Positions 9,730-18,371 of a DNA stretch of 64,000 bases are shown here, one piece after another. Numbering within the stretch: the first letter of the stretch is position 1; each line of letters opens with the position of its first letter. This DNA is from Betaproteobacteria bacterium (GTDB lineage Bacteria > Pseudomonadota > Gammaproteobacteria > Burkholderiales > Usitatibacteraceae). The position numbers were made by a program, and so were the translations under genes. The notes beneath the pieces are model-generated. The model ran no database searches and was not told where the DNA came from. It worked only from the letters and a program-made list of their open reading frames with translations. The stretch covers positions 1 through 64,000 of the forward strand of contig JADKJR010000010.1 in assembly GCA_016720925.1 (NCBI GenBank). Direction: 5' to 3'.

Positions 9730-9771
9730 TTAAGGCACATCAAGTAAATCCCGCACCCATCTCCCTAAAGT
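9730..9771 (+). promoter_or_regulatory. FNR/DNR-like box and -10 for the heme-copper operon
   Basis: TTAAG-GCAC-ATCAA (9730-9743) matches 8 of 10 conserved positions of TTGAT-N4-ATCAA. With its centre at -41.5, the -10 position is TAAAGT (9766-9771) and transcription starts near 9778. This leaves a leader of about 59 nt before the first gene of the run. Confidence 0.6.
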
Positions 9772-9836
9772 GTGGGCACACGCCGGCCCGCGCTTTCAGC
9801 ATGGAGGCCGACGATATTTCGTCCAAGGAGAACGCC

Positions 9837-10022
9837 ATGTCAGAGACCAACATCACCGGTGCCGCACCGCACCAATCCGACGATCCCAATGAACCGGTGC
9901 CAATGATGCAACAGTTGCTGGACAACCCATTCCTGCTGTTGTTCCTCGGCGTGCTGATTCCGATGGTCGTCTATTCGCTTTGGGGCGTCATCGACATCTT
10001 GACCGTCCCGCTCGCCAAGTAA
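9837..10022 (+). CDS. Small single-helix membrane subunit of a heme-copper complex (subunit IIa-like)
   Basis: A 61-residue protein with a hydrophilic N-terminal half and one transmembrane helix (FLLLFLGVLIPMVVYSLWGVI, about 33-53). ATG 9837 has a strong ribosome-binding site AAGGAG (9825-9830) six bases upstream. It is the first gene of the run, 50 bp before the CuA subunit. By size, topology and position it resembles the small subunit IIa that accompanies B-type (ba3-like) enzymes. It has no catalytic motif. The assignment rests mainly on context. Confidence 0.7.
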   Translation: MSETNITGAAPHQSDDPNEPVPMMQQLLDNPFLLLFLGVLIPMVVYSLWGVIDILTVPLAK

Positions 10023-10072
10023 GTTTCACCCATCCGGCCGGAATCAACCGCGCCAAACACGGAGGAGAAAAC

Positions 10073-10612
10073 ATGAGTGCAATATTGCCCCCATCCGAAC
10101 GGCTGTGGTGGAAGCACCCGCTTGATCGCGTCGAAGGTACCTGGATCGTCATCTCACTGGTGTGGTGTCTGACGATGTTTACGATGATGGTCGGCTGGCA
10201 TGTCTACGGCAAGCAGAATCTTTCCACCGAGACTTACAAGACCACGCCGGAACAATTTTCGAACAAGACACAGGCGATGGTCGACAAGTACACCGTGCGC
10301 ACCGAGACCGACCAGAAAATTCCGGTGGTCGCGCCACCGCCGGGCAGCGATGTTTATCTTATCGCCAGGCTATGGAGTTTCTGGCCGCTGATCGAGCTCG
10401 AAAAAGGCAAAACCTACCGCCTGCACCTGACCTCGATGGATTATAACCACGGCTTTTCGCTACAGCCTGTCAATATCAATATTCAGATCGTGCCCGGCTA
10501 TGAACATGTGGTGAAGATCACGCCAAACCAGTCGGGTACTTATACGATCGTGTGCAACGAGTTCTGCGGCATCAACCATCATACGATGGTGAGCCGGATT
10601 TACGTGAAATAA
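10073..10612 (+). CDS. CuA-containing subunit II of a heme-copper oxidoreductase (sNOR NorS-like or ba3-type)
   Basis: A 179-residue protein with one N-terminal membrane anchor (about 27-47) and a periplasmic cupredoxin domain. The CuA ligand set is complete: an upstream His in DYNHGFS, then CNEFCGINHHTM (about 161-172) giving the C-x3-C-x3-H-x2-M pattern. It would accept electrons from a cytochrome c or cupredoxin and pass them to the catalytic subunit 10 bp downstream. GGAGGAG (10061-10067) precedes ATG 10073. The short length matches B-type enzymes and the NorS subunit of the norSY-senC sets known in ammonia oxidisers. Confidence 0.88.
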   Translation: MSAILPPSERLWWKHPLDRVEGTWIVISLVWCLTMFTMMVGWHVYGKQNLSTETYKTTPEQFSNKTQAMVDKYTVRTETDQKIPVVAPPPGSDVYLIARLWSFWPLIELEKGKTYRLHLTSMDYNHGFSLQPVNINIQIVPGYEHVVKITPNQSGTYTIVCNEFCGINHHTMVSRIYVK

Positions 10613-10622
10613 GGGGGTAAAC

Positions 10623-12320
10623 ATGACAACAACCACTTACCGGACCTGCCCTCGTTCGGGGCTGCAATTTGAGTCCCAAGCCGAAAAACTGATGATTGTG
10701 AATGCCGTGACCGCCGTTGTGGCGCTGCTGGTCGGCGGAATTCTGGCAGTTGGCGTGGTACTCACACGCTGGCCGACCATCCATTGGCTGGCGGCGGACA
10801 CTTTCTACATGGTGCTCACCGCGCATGGCATCGACATGCTGATCTTCTGGATCATTTTCTTTGAGGTCGCGGTACTGTATTTCTGCTCATCCACGCTTCT
10901 TCGATGTCGAATTGCCACGCCCAGGATTGCCTGGCTGGCCTTTGTGCTGATGCTGGTTGGCGCGGTAATGAACAACATTGCCGTGTTCCAGGGCAGTTCG
11001 AGCGTCATGATGACGTCCTATGTGCCGATGATGGCCGCACCCACCTTTTATCTCGGTCTGATCCTGTTTGCGGTTGGCGCACTGGTTGCCTGCTTCATCT
11101 TTTTCGGCACGCTGGTTATCGCCAAGCGTGAGAAAACCTACCAGGGCTCGGTGCCACTCGTGACCTTCGGCGCCATCACCGCTGCCATCATCGCAGTATT
11201 TACAATCACCTCTGGTGCCATCATCCTCATTCCGACATTTCTGATGTCAGTGGGCGTGATCCAGCATGTGGATGCGCTGGTATATCGGACGATCTGGTGG
11301 GCGTTCGGCCACTCTTCGCAGCAGATCAATGTTGCCGCGCACATATCGATCTGGTACGCGGTCGCCGCCATTGCCTTTGGCGCAAAGCCGATGTCCGAGC
11401 GCGTGAGTCGTGGTGCGTTCCTGCTCTATATCCTGTTCCTGCAATTGGCGAGCGCACATCACCTGCTCGCTGATCCGGGTGTCAGCACGGCATGGAAGGT
11501 CGTCAACACCAGCTACTTCATGTATTTCGCCGTGCTGGCATCGATGATCCATGGCCTCACCATTCCGGGCGCCATCGAAGTTGCGCAACGCGCGAAAGGC
11601 TATAACAACGGCTTGTTCGAATGGCTGCGCAAAGCGCCATGGGGCAATCCGGTGTTCTCCGGCATGTTCATATCGCTTATCGGCTTCGGCTTCCTGGGTG
11701 GTATCTCGGGCGTCATGATGGGTACCGAGCAGCTCAACATGATCATTCACAACACGATCTACGTGCCGGGGCACTTCCACGCCACCGTCGTTATCGGCAC
11801 CACGCTGTCGTTCATGGCCCTGACCTATTTCCTGATCCCGGTGCTGTTCCGGCGCGAAATGATCAATCCTGGTCTCGCCAAGTTCCAGCCCTATATGTTC
11901 GGCCTGTCGATGTACTTCTTCTGCCTGGTCATGATGGGTGCGGGTACGCTGGGCGTTTCGCGGCGCCACTGGGATATGGCCTTCAGCGGTGCCGCCATGG
12001 CATACGAGTGGCCGGGCGCGGCATACCTGATGATGGGGCTGGTTGGCGTGGCAGGTATTGCCGCCATTGCTGGAGGCGCCATCTACATCTACATCACGGT
12101 CGGCTCGCTGCTTTGGGGCAAGAAACTGGACACCGGTGCGGTAAGCGCCAAGTTCACGCCGATCCCGCCAACCGCGCCAACTATTGTTGCGCAATCGTAC
12201 GGTTCCGCCGGCTTTGCCGCACCCGGCACCTTCGTGATGGCGATGGTGTTCCTGGTCTCGTTCGTGCTCTACTACTTCATCAACTGGAAATATCTGTCGC
12301 AGGTCTGGGGCCTTAGCTAG
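10623..12320 (+). CDS. Heme-copper catalytic subunit I lacking the active-site tyrosine (candidate NO reductase, NorY/eNOR-like)
   Basis: A 565-residue protein of about 13-14 transmembrane helices with all six canonical histidines: H68 (TAHGIDML, low-spin heme), H230, H279 and H280 (CuB), and H384 and H386 in VPGHFHATV. At the position of the His-Tyr crosslink of oxygen reductases (H+4 in HPEVY), this protein has GHSSQQ, so the residue is Gln234. Loss of the tyrosine is a hallmark of heme-copper enzymes proposed to reduce NO rather than O2 (sNOR, eNOR and related families). The company of a CuA subunit, CtaB and Sco resembles norSY-senC. It could still be an unusual oxidase; a phylogenetic tree or enzyme assay would decide. 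Confidence 0.87.
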   Translation: MTTTTYRTCPRSGLQFESQAEKLMIVNAVTAVVALLVGGILAVGVVLTRWPTIHWLAADTFYMVLTAHGIDMLIFWIIFFEVAVLYFCSSTLLRCRIATPRIAWLAFVLMLVGAVMNNIAVFQGSSSVMMTSYVPMMAAPTFYLGLILFAVGALVACFIFFGTLVIAKREKTYQGSVPLVTFGAITAAIIAVFTITSGAIILIPTFLMSVGVIQHVDALVYRTIWWAFGHSSQQINVAAHISIWYAVAAIAFGAKPMSERVSRGAFLLYILFLQLASAHHLLADPGVSTAWKVVNTSYFMYFAVLASMIHGLTIPGAIEVAQRAKGYNNGLFEWLRKAPWGNPVFSGMFISLIGFGFLGGISGVMMGTEQLNMIIHNTIYVPGHFHATVVIGTTLSFMALTYFLIPVLFRREMINPGLAKFQPYMFGLSMYFFCLVMMGAGTLGVSRRHWDMAFSGAAMAYEWPGAAYLMMGLVGVAGIAAIAGGAIYIYITVGSLLWGKKLDTGAVSAKFTPIPPTAPTIVAQSYGSAGFAAPGTFVMAMVFLVSFVLYYFINWKYLSQVWGLS

Positions 12321-12355
12321 GTCTTGTGCCTCACACCAACCGGAGACCCACGACC

Positions 12356-13249
12356 ATGAACACGATGCTGAGCACAAAGAATGTCACGGAGGCATCCGCA
12401 ATTCGCATCGCCCGCGACGTGCTTGGACTGTTCAAGCTGCGCATCGGGTTCATGATCATGATTACCGCATTGGTCGGCCTGGCGGTAACACCGGGTGAAG
12501 CATTGGGGCTGTCGAAAGCGCTGGCCGTGATGGTTTCATCGGCCAGTGCAGGAGCGTTCAATCAATATTACGAACACGATAGCGATCGCCTGATGGCTCG
12601 AACGCGGGGCCGTGCCTTTGTCACCGGTGCGCTGCCGCATTCGCCCGCGTGGCTGGTACTGATTGCGCTGCTCCTGGCAGTTGCAGTCGGCGCCGCCGGC
12701 TTGTTGCTGAATCCGGTCTCGGCGGCATTCGTTTTTCTTGGCGCGTTTTTCTATGCCATCGTCTATACCGTCTGGCTGAAGCGCCGCAGTTGCTGGAATA
12801 TCGTCATCGGCGGACTGGCGGGCAGCTTTGCAGTGCTGGCCGGCGCGGCGGCGGTCAATCCTGCGCTCGGCCCACTTCCGTGGCTGCTCGCGGCGGTGTT
12901 GTTCCTGTGGACGCCACCACATTTCTGGAGTCTCGCGATTGCCAATCAGGCCGAGTATGAAGCCGCGGGCGTGCCGATGTTGCCGGTGGTGGTGGGTACC
13001 GCACGCGCCGCACGCATCGTGTTGTGGAGCACAATCGCACTCGCCGTGACCGCCCTGCTACCGGTGTTTTTCGGTGCAGGCGTGATCTACTTTACCGGAG
13101 CACTCGTCGGCGGCGGACACTTCGTTCACAAAGCGTGGCGGCTGGCGCATGCGCCGACCCGCAAGACCGCGATGGGGTCATTCTTTGCCTCATTGGTACA
13201 GTTGAGCCTGCTGCTCGCCGCCGCGACGCTCGACAGCCTCCTGCGCTAA
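12356..13249 (+). CDS. ctaB: Protoheme IX farnesyltransferase (heme O synthase) CtaB
   Basis: A 297-residue UbiA-family membrane prenyltransferase. The first Asp-rich motif is NQYYEHDSDRLMARTRGR (about 69-86). The second family signature is VWLKRRSCWNIVIGG (about 139-153), and TPPHFWSLAI is at about 186-195. It attaches a farnesyl group to heme B to give heme O, the precursor of heme A. This implies that the enzyme encoded just upstream uses heme O or A. ATG 12356 has GGAG 11 bases upstream; an in-frame GTG lies at 12326. It sits 35 bp after the catalytic subunit. Confidence 0.94.
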   Translation: MNTMLSTKNVTEASAIRIARDVLGLFKLRIGFMIMITALVGLAVTPGEALGLSKALAVMVSSASAGAFNQYYEHDSDRLMARTRGRAFVTGALPHSPAWLVLIALLLAVAVGAAGLLLNPVSAAFVFLGAFFYAIVYTVWLKRRSCWNIVIGGLAGSFAVLAGAAAVNPALGPLPWLLAAVLFLWTPPHFWSLAIANQAEYEAAGVPMLPVVVGTARAARIVLWSTIALAVTALLPVFFGAGVIYFTGALVGGGHFVHKAWRLAHAPTRKTAMGSFFASLVQLSLLLAAATLDSLLR

Positions 13250-13270
13250 ACGCGCGGCAAGACAGCGGCC

Positions 13271-14227
13271 ATGTCAGTTCAGCTCAACGCGGCTCGCAAG
13301 GGTACGCGATTCATATGCGCGAGACTGCTGGCAATGAATCTGCTGGCCATTGCCTTCATGGCCTGTCCCGCCCATGGCGCGCCGTCAGAAAATGGCAGTG
13401 CGGTCCCTGATTCTGCATCCGTTTCGGCAACCAAAGGGGAAACTCCCGCAACCGTCGGACTCGAGCAGACCGCCGCATTGCGCATGAGCCAGGCGGCGAT
13501 CGGCAGCAAGGTCAGCGATTTCACGTTACTCGACCGTGAAGGCCGGCCGGTCCGGTTGTCAAGTTATCGCGGCAAACCGCTGCTGGTGAGCTTTATCTAC
13601 ACTGCGTGCTTTCAAGTCTGTCCTCTCACCACCCGATCGCTGCAAAGCGCGGTCGAAGCCGGCCGCGATGTGTTCGGCACCAATCAGTACAACATCGTCA
13701 GTATCGGTTTCAATCAGCCCGCGGATACACCCCAAGCCCTGAAGGCCTTCGCCCTCCAGCACCGCATCAATCAACCCAACTGGGAGTTTCTGAGTCCCCA
13801 CGCCTCAATCGTCGAATCACTCGCGCGCGAATTCGGTTTCAGTTACGCGGCAACCCCTGCCGGTTTTGATCATGTGCTCCAGGTGACCATGCTTGACGCA
13901 GAAGGTCGAGTTTATCGGCAGATCTATGGCGAAGAGCTCAACGCCGATTCATTGGGCGAACCGCTGGTGCAATTGATGCGCAATGCGCCGGTCGCGCAGC
14001 AACTGAAGCTGGAAGACCTGATCGATCGTGTGCGTATTCTGTGCACCGTGTACGACCCCAAGACCGGCAAATACCGATACAAATACGATTTGATCATCGA
14101 AATCGCGGGCGGCGTCACCTTCGCGCTGGCAATGCTCTGGTTTTTTCTCGCCGAATGGCGTGCGCGCTGGCTTGCGCGGCGCGCGCAACGCAATCCGCGC
14201 GTAACAAAAACTGAAGCGCCAGCTTGA
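13271..14227 (+). CDS. Sco1/SenC-type copper chaperone with C-terminal membrane anchor
   Basis: A 318-residue thioredoxin-fold protein. The N-terminal signal or anchor (about 20-37) is followed by the Sco domain with the copper-binding TACFQVCP motif (CxxxC, about 114-121) and the distal His in FDHVLQ (about 200). A C-terminal transmembrane helix (GGVTFALAMLWFFLAEW, about 280-296) is unusual for plain Sco1 but occurs in SenC-like members. It would deliver copper to the CuA site of the subunit at 10073. Gene order CuA subunit, catalytic subunit, CtaB, Sco matches heme-copper assembly sets. Confidence 0.9.
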   Translation: MSVQLNAARKGTRFICARLLAMNLLAIAFMACPAHGAPSENGSAVPDSASVSATKGETPATVGLEQTAALRMSQAAIGSKVSDFTLLDREGRPVRLSSYRGKPLLVSFIYTACFQVCPLTTRSLQSAVEAGRDVFGTNQYNIVSIGFNQPADTPQALKAFALQHRINQPNWEFLSPHASIVESLAREFGFSYAATPAGFDHVLQVTMLDAEGRVYRQIYGEELNADSLGEPLVQLMRNAPVAQQLKLEDLIDRVRILCTVYDPKTGKYRYKYDLIIEIAGGVTFALAMLWFFLAEWRARWLARRAQRNPRVTKTEAPA

Positions 14228-14314
14228 TGCCCGTCAATCTGACCCATTAAATCAATCACGGCTTTCAGTAGCGTGTCATCCCGGTCGGGTTTCCGACCGG
14301 CAATCAAATCAGCC

Positions 14315-16267
14315 ATGCTCAACATACTTCAGTCCGTCACGCAGCGCGCATTTCTCACCGTTGAACGAATTTTTAACGCATTCTTTGGTGAACGGCTGAA
14401 CCCGTTCTACTACCTCGGCGCGATCACCTATTTTCTGCTCTGGATCGTGATCGTTACCGGCCTTTATCTGTACGCTTTCTTTGAAACCAGCGTAGTCAAC
14501 GCGTATGCCTCGGTGGAGGCATTGACCCACGGTCAGCGCTACATCGGCGGCGTCATGCGCAGCGTTCATCGCTACGCCTCGGACGCACTGGTGCTGGGTA
14601 TGGTTTTGCACCTCTTCCGCCACTTCACGTTTGATCACCACCGCGGATTCCGCTGGTTTTCCTGGGTTTCCGGTGTGGCGTTGCTTTGGCTCACCTATGC
14701 CTCGGGCGTCAACGGCTACATGCTGCCGTGGGATCGTCTTGCGCAGTTCGTGGTCACCGTCACCACGGAATGGTTCGATGTATTGCCAGTGATTGGCGGC
14801 TCGATGACACGCAATTTCATTACCAACGCCAATGTCAGCGACCGGCTGTTTTCACTGCTTTCGTTTATTCATATCGGACTCCCGCTCACGGTGATGGCTG
14901 TCCTTTGGATTCACACGCAGCGCGTTCCCGGCGCCAGGACCAATCCGCCGCGCCCGCTCATGTACGGCATTGTCGCCACCATGATCGTCCTTTCCTTTAT
15001 CAAGCCCGCGGTCAGCCTGCCCCACGCGGATATGTCGACCATGCCGGCCCTGGTTGAATTCGACTGGTTCTATCTGCCTGCGTATGCACTCATCGATGGC
15101 TGGGGGCCGACAAAGACCTGGCTGCTCGCCATCGGCGGCACGCTGTTGCTGGTTGCGCTGCCGTGGCTGCCCCCGCGGTTTGCCGGCAAGCAAAAGCAAT
15201 GGAACCTGGCATTGCATCCTGATGACCGCATTATCGCCGTGCGCACCGGCGAGACCCTGCTTGATGCCGGACTGCGCGAGGGGTTGCCGATGCCGTTCGA
15301 ATGCCGCAATGGCGGTTGCGGTGTCTGCAAATGTACGTTGCTGCACGGCAAGGTTGCCCTGCAACCGTATCAGGAATCGGTGCTGACCAAAGACGAGCGC
15401 GCGGCTGGCAAGACGCTGCTTTGTTGCGCCGAGGCGTTGAGTGACGTCGAGATTGAATATGTGCCGCAGGCCGGTGCGAGGGCATTGCCGGTCAGACAAT
15501 ATGTCGCCCGGGTAACAAAGCTTGAACTTCTCGCGGAAGACGTCATGCGCCTTTGCGTGCAGATTGAAGGCGGCACGCCACTTAATTTCCACGCCGGGCA
15601 GTACATCAACATCGTACTTGCCGATGGCGCAAAACGCAGCTTCTCGTTCGCGACCTCACCCGAATCCACCCGTGCAGGAGAAATCGAGCTGCATGTGCGG
15701 CGGGTTGTCGGCGGCCGATTCACGACACAGGTTTTCGCGACGATGCAGGTCGGCGACGCGCTCAAATTCGAGGGGCCGATGGGTGCCTTCACGCTGCGCG
15801 AAGACAGCGACAAGCCCATTGTTTTTGTTGCCGGCTCCACCGGATTTGCGCCGGTGAAGAGCATGCTCGAACATGCCTTCCAAATCGATCTGAAACGCCA
15901 AATGATCCTGTACTGGGGCGTGCGCAGCCGGCGCGATCTTTACCTCGGCGAACTGGCCGGACAATGGGCACGCGAGCACGCCAATTTCACCTTCGTGCCG
16001 GTGCTGTCCGAGCCGCATCCCGAAGACCAATGGACCGGCCGTACCGGTCTGGTTCATGAGGCGATCCTCGCCGACTTCCCGGATCTTTCCAGGCACCAGG
16101 TATATGCATGCGGTTCGGTACAGATGGTCGAAGCCGCGTACCCGGCCTTTGTCAAACGTGGCATTTCAAGCGACGATTGTTTCTCGGATGCTTTTCATTT
16201 GGCCCCTCAGCGTCCGCTTAATGCCGGCAACGCGGAAATGGTGAAACTCGGAGGCTCGAATGTCTAG
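14315..16267 (+). CDS. Cytochrome b fused to [2Fe-2S] ferredoxin and FAD/NAD(P)H reductase
   Basis: A 650-residue fusion. Residues about 1-210 are a four-helix cytochrome b core with both bis-His pairs: HRYASDALVLGMVLH (13 residues between the His) and HIGLPLTVMAVLWIH (likewise 13). Two further helices follow. Residues about 300-390 form a plant-type ferredoxin with CRNGGCGVC and a distal LLCC. Residues about 395-640 form a ferredoxin-NADP reductase-like module with RSFSFATS for FAD, GSTGFAPVKSM and YACGSVQMVEAA for the nucleotide. It could carry electrons from NAD(P)H through flavin and iron-sulfur to membrane hemes b. ATG 14315 was chosen over GTG 14273 because it starts the conserved region. 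I know of no standard named enzyme with this layout. Confidence 0.86.
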   Translation: MLNILQSVTQRAFLTVERIFNAFFGERLNPFYYLGAITYFLLWIVIVTGLYLYAFFETSVVNAYASVEALTHGQRYIGGVMRSVHRYASDALVLGMVLHLFRHFTFDHHRGFRWFSWVSGVALLWLTYASGVNGYMLPWDRLAQFVVTVTTEWFDVLPVIGGSMTRNFITNANVSDRLFSLLSFIHIGLPLTVMAVLWIHTQRVPGARTNPPRPLMYGIVATMIVLSFIKPAVSLPHADMSTMPALVEFDWFYLPAYALIDGWGPTKTWLLAIGGTLLLVALPWLPPRFAGKQKQWNLALHPDDRIIAVRTGETLLDAGLREGLPMPFECRNGGCGVCKCTLLHGKVALQPYQESVLTKDERAAGKTLLCCAEALSDVEIEYVPQAGARALPVRQYVARVTKLELLAEDVMRLCVQIEGGTPLNFHAGQYINIVLADGAKRSFSFATSPESTRAGEIELHVRRVVGGRFTTQVFATMQVGDALKFEGPMGAFTLREDSDKPIVFVAGSTGFAPVKSMLEHAFQIDLKRQMILYWGVRSRRDLYLGELAGQWAREHANFTFVPVLSEPHPEDQWTGRTGLVHEAILADFPDLSRHQVYACGSVQMVEAAYPAFVKRGISSDDCFSDAFHLAPQRPLNAGNAEMVKLGGSNV

Positions 16268-16781
16268 CCCGTTACCGGCACCAGTACGCTATCTCCTGCA
16301 GGTGCTCGCCTATGCCGCATTTGCTGCCTTCATCGGCTACTTTTCAACCTCGCCTGTTTATAGACAACTTGCCGACGACGAAGCGGTGGTGAAGCTCTCG
16401 TTTAGTCACTCCGCGCAATTGAAACAGGTTTGCCGCGAGCGAAGCGAGGCGGAACTGGCCAAGCTTGCGCCAAATATGCGAACCAAGCTCGACTGCCCGC
16501 GCGAACGGGCCAACGTGGCGGTCGAACTCGACATGGACGGCAAGTCGCTTTATCGCATCGACACGCCGCCCTCGGGATTGCACAAAGATGGCGCCGCCAC
16601 GGTCTACCGCCGCCTGTCCATTCCCGCGGGCCGGCACGTATTCCTTGCACGACTTGCCGACGGGCCGACCGGGTCATTCGATCATCGTCACGAAGCCACC
16701 ATGGAATTGGCGCCCGGCCAGGTGCTGATCGTCGATTTTCTGACCGGCAGTGGGGGATTCGTGTTTACGCACGGAAAATGA
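16260..16781 (+). CDS. Unrecognised membrane-anchored periplasmic protein in the cytochrome-b cluster
   Basis: A 173-residue protein. One N-terminal transmembrane helix (YLLQVLAYAAFAAFIGYF, about 10-27) is followed by a soluble domain that should face the periplasm. Two Cys (in KQVCRER and KLDCPRE) may form a disulfide or bind metal, and a FDHRHEA segment is His-rich. It overlaps the preceding gene by 8 bp and touches the next one, so it is translationally coupled between the two cytochrome-b fusions. It is probably a structural subunit of the same complex. I do not recognise the family. Confidence 0.75.
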   Translation: MSSPLPAPVRYLLQVLAYAAFAAFIGYFSTSPVYRQLADDEAVVKLSFSHSAQLKQVCRERSEAELAKLAPNMRTKLDCPRERANVAVELDMDGKSLYRIDTPPSGLHKDGAATVYRRLSIPAGRHVFLARLADGPTGSFDHRHEATMELAPGQVLIVDFLTGSGGFVFTHGK

Positions 16782-18371
16782 GTGGCGATGGCCACCGCTC
16801 TTTCCGCACTGCGCATCGCTGATGAAGGCCTGACCGGCGTATTCGATCGCGCCTTTGCACCCGCCAACAACCCGTGGCGGCATCTGGGCGCCCTGGCATT
16901 TCTTTGCCTGGTCATCTCGGTGGTCAGTGGAATCATTGCCTTTGCGCTATACGACACCAGCGTCGCCGGCGCATACGATTCAGGCTTGCGACTGCAAAAC
17001 GATCCGTTACTGCTCGGCCGGCTGCTGCGCGGTATGCATCGATATGCGGCCGATGCGTTCATGGCGTTGACGGTACTGCACCTCGTGCGCGAAGCGTTGC
17101 GCGGGCATTATCGCGGCGTCCGCTGGTTCTCATGGCTAACGGGCGTTCCTTTGCTATGGATGCTGTGGCTTACCGGCATTACCGGCCTGTGGCTGCTTTG
17201 GGATGAACGCGCGCTTTACAGCGTGACCGCGGCGGCCGAGTGGCTTCAGGCGCTGCCACTCTCATCGGATCTGCTGGCCCGAAACTTTCTCACCGCGGAC
17301 ACCCTCAACGATCGCTTCTTCTCGCTAATCCTGTTTGTGCATATCGGCGTACCGCTACTGTTACTCGCGGCCGTATGGGTACATGTGGAGCGCATCTCCC
17401 TGCCGCGCATTTGGCCGCCCCGTTCTCTGACGACGGGGAGCCTCGTTATGCTCGCACTGCTTGCGTTGTCGGTGCCTGCGGAAAGCCTGGGTCCAGCCGA
17501 TACCGGTCACGCGGTCGCGCAGCTCTCGCTTGACTGGTTTTATCTCTTCCCCCATCCCCTGGTCGATGCGATTTCCGCGCAATGGGTTTGGCTGTTGGCC
17601 GCAGTACTGACTGTCGCGCTAGCCATATTGCCGTGGGTTCGCCGGCCTGGCGCGAAGAAGGAATTGCTGGCCCGGGCCGCCCGCGTCGACCTGGCCAATT
17701 GCAACGGTTGTGCGCGCTGCGCGGCGGATTGTCCATTTGGCGCGGTGGTGATGATTCCGCGGCAGGATCAGCGCAACCACCCGCAACAGGCGTCAGTAAT
17801 CAGCGATCTATGCGCGGCATGTGGCATCTGTGTGGGTGCGTGCCCCTCGTCAACGCCATTCCGGCGCATCGAAGATATCGTTTCCGGCATCGAGATGCCC
17901 GATATGCCGATCGCCGGTCTGCGTCAGCAACTGCAGCAGAAACTTGCCGGCCTGAGTGGAAGTAGCAAGGTCGTGGTTTTCGCCTGCCGATTGGCGGCGA
18001 ACTTCGAATCGCTGGCCGACACCTCGACGACAGTGATACCGCTGGAGTGTGCCGGCATGTTGCCGCCATCGTTCTTCGAATACGCCACCCGCATGGGCGC
18101 ATCAGGCACGGTGGTAGCAGGCTGCCGGGAAGCTGATTGCGAATATCGGCTGGGCGACCTATGGGTGCAAGAGCGCTTGAGGGGCGCTCGCGCGCCGAGG
18201 CTGCGCGCCGCCGCGCAGCGCGACCGTTTTGCGGTAGTCTGGGCGGGGCGCGAGATCGATCGCGTCAAAGCCGCCATTGCAACATTGCATGCCGACGCCC
18301 GATTGAATCCCGCCAAAATGAATCCAGCGACCGGCCCTGCAGTTGCCTTCAACGAGGTACAGCATGATTGA
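16782..18371 (+). CDS. Cytochrome b fused to two [4Fe-4S] clusters and an FlpD/MvhD-like domain
   Basis: A 529-residue fusion paralogous in its N-terminal half to the protein at 14315. The cytochrome b core has H86/H100 in GMHRYAADAFMALTVLH and a second pair in VHIGVPLLLLAAVWVH, giving two b hemes. A bacterial ferredoxin domain follows with CNGCARCAADCP (about 307-318) and CAACGICVGACP (about 346-357). The C-terminus resembles FlpD/MvhD, the small iron-sulfur subunit linking hydrogenase or formate dehydrogenase to heterodisulfide reductase, with four Cys in FACRL, LECAG, AGCRE and ADCEY. The start is GTG 16782 right after the previous stop, or ATG 16788. It overlaps the next gene by 8 bp. The electron partner is unknown. 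Confidence 0.85.
   Translation: MAMATALSALRIADEGLTGVFDRAFAPANNPWRHLGALAFLCLVISVVSGIIAFALYDTSVAGAYDSGLRLQNDPLLLGRLLRGMHRYAADAFMALTVLHLVREALRGHYRGVRWFSWLTGVPLLWMLWLTGITGLWLLWDERALYSVTAAAEWLQALPLSSDLLARNFLTADTLNDRFFSLILFVHIGVPLLLLAAVWVHVERISLPRIWPPRSLTTGSLVMLALLALSVPAESLGPADTGHAVAQLSLDWFYLFPHPLVDAISAQWVWLLAAVLTVALAILPWVRRPGAKKELLARAARVDLANCNGCARCAADCPFGAVVMIPRQDQRNHPQQASVISDLCAACGICVGACPSSTPFRRIEDIVSGIEMPDMPIAGLRQQLQQKLAGLSGSSKVVVFACRLAANFESLADTSTTVIPLECAGMLPPSFFEYATRMGASGTVVAGCREADCEYRLGDLWVQERLRGARAPRLRAAAQRDRFAVVWAGREIDRVKAAIATLHADARLNPAKMNPATGPAVAFNEVQHD

Noticed and set aside
10073..12320. Annotation as an ordinary ba3-type cytochrome c oxidase
   Set aside because: The overall fold and CuA motif fit, but Gln replaces the crosslinked Tyr that oxygen reductases need, so I kept it as a candidate NO reductase.
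11247..12377. 376-residue open frame opposite the heme-copper catalytic subunit
   Set aside because: No domain, no ribosome-binding site, and the opposite strand encodes a clearly conserved protein.
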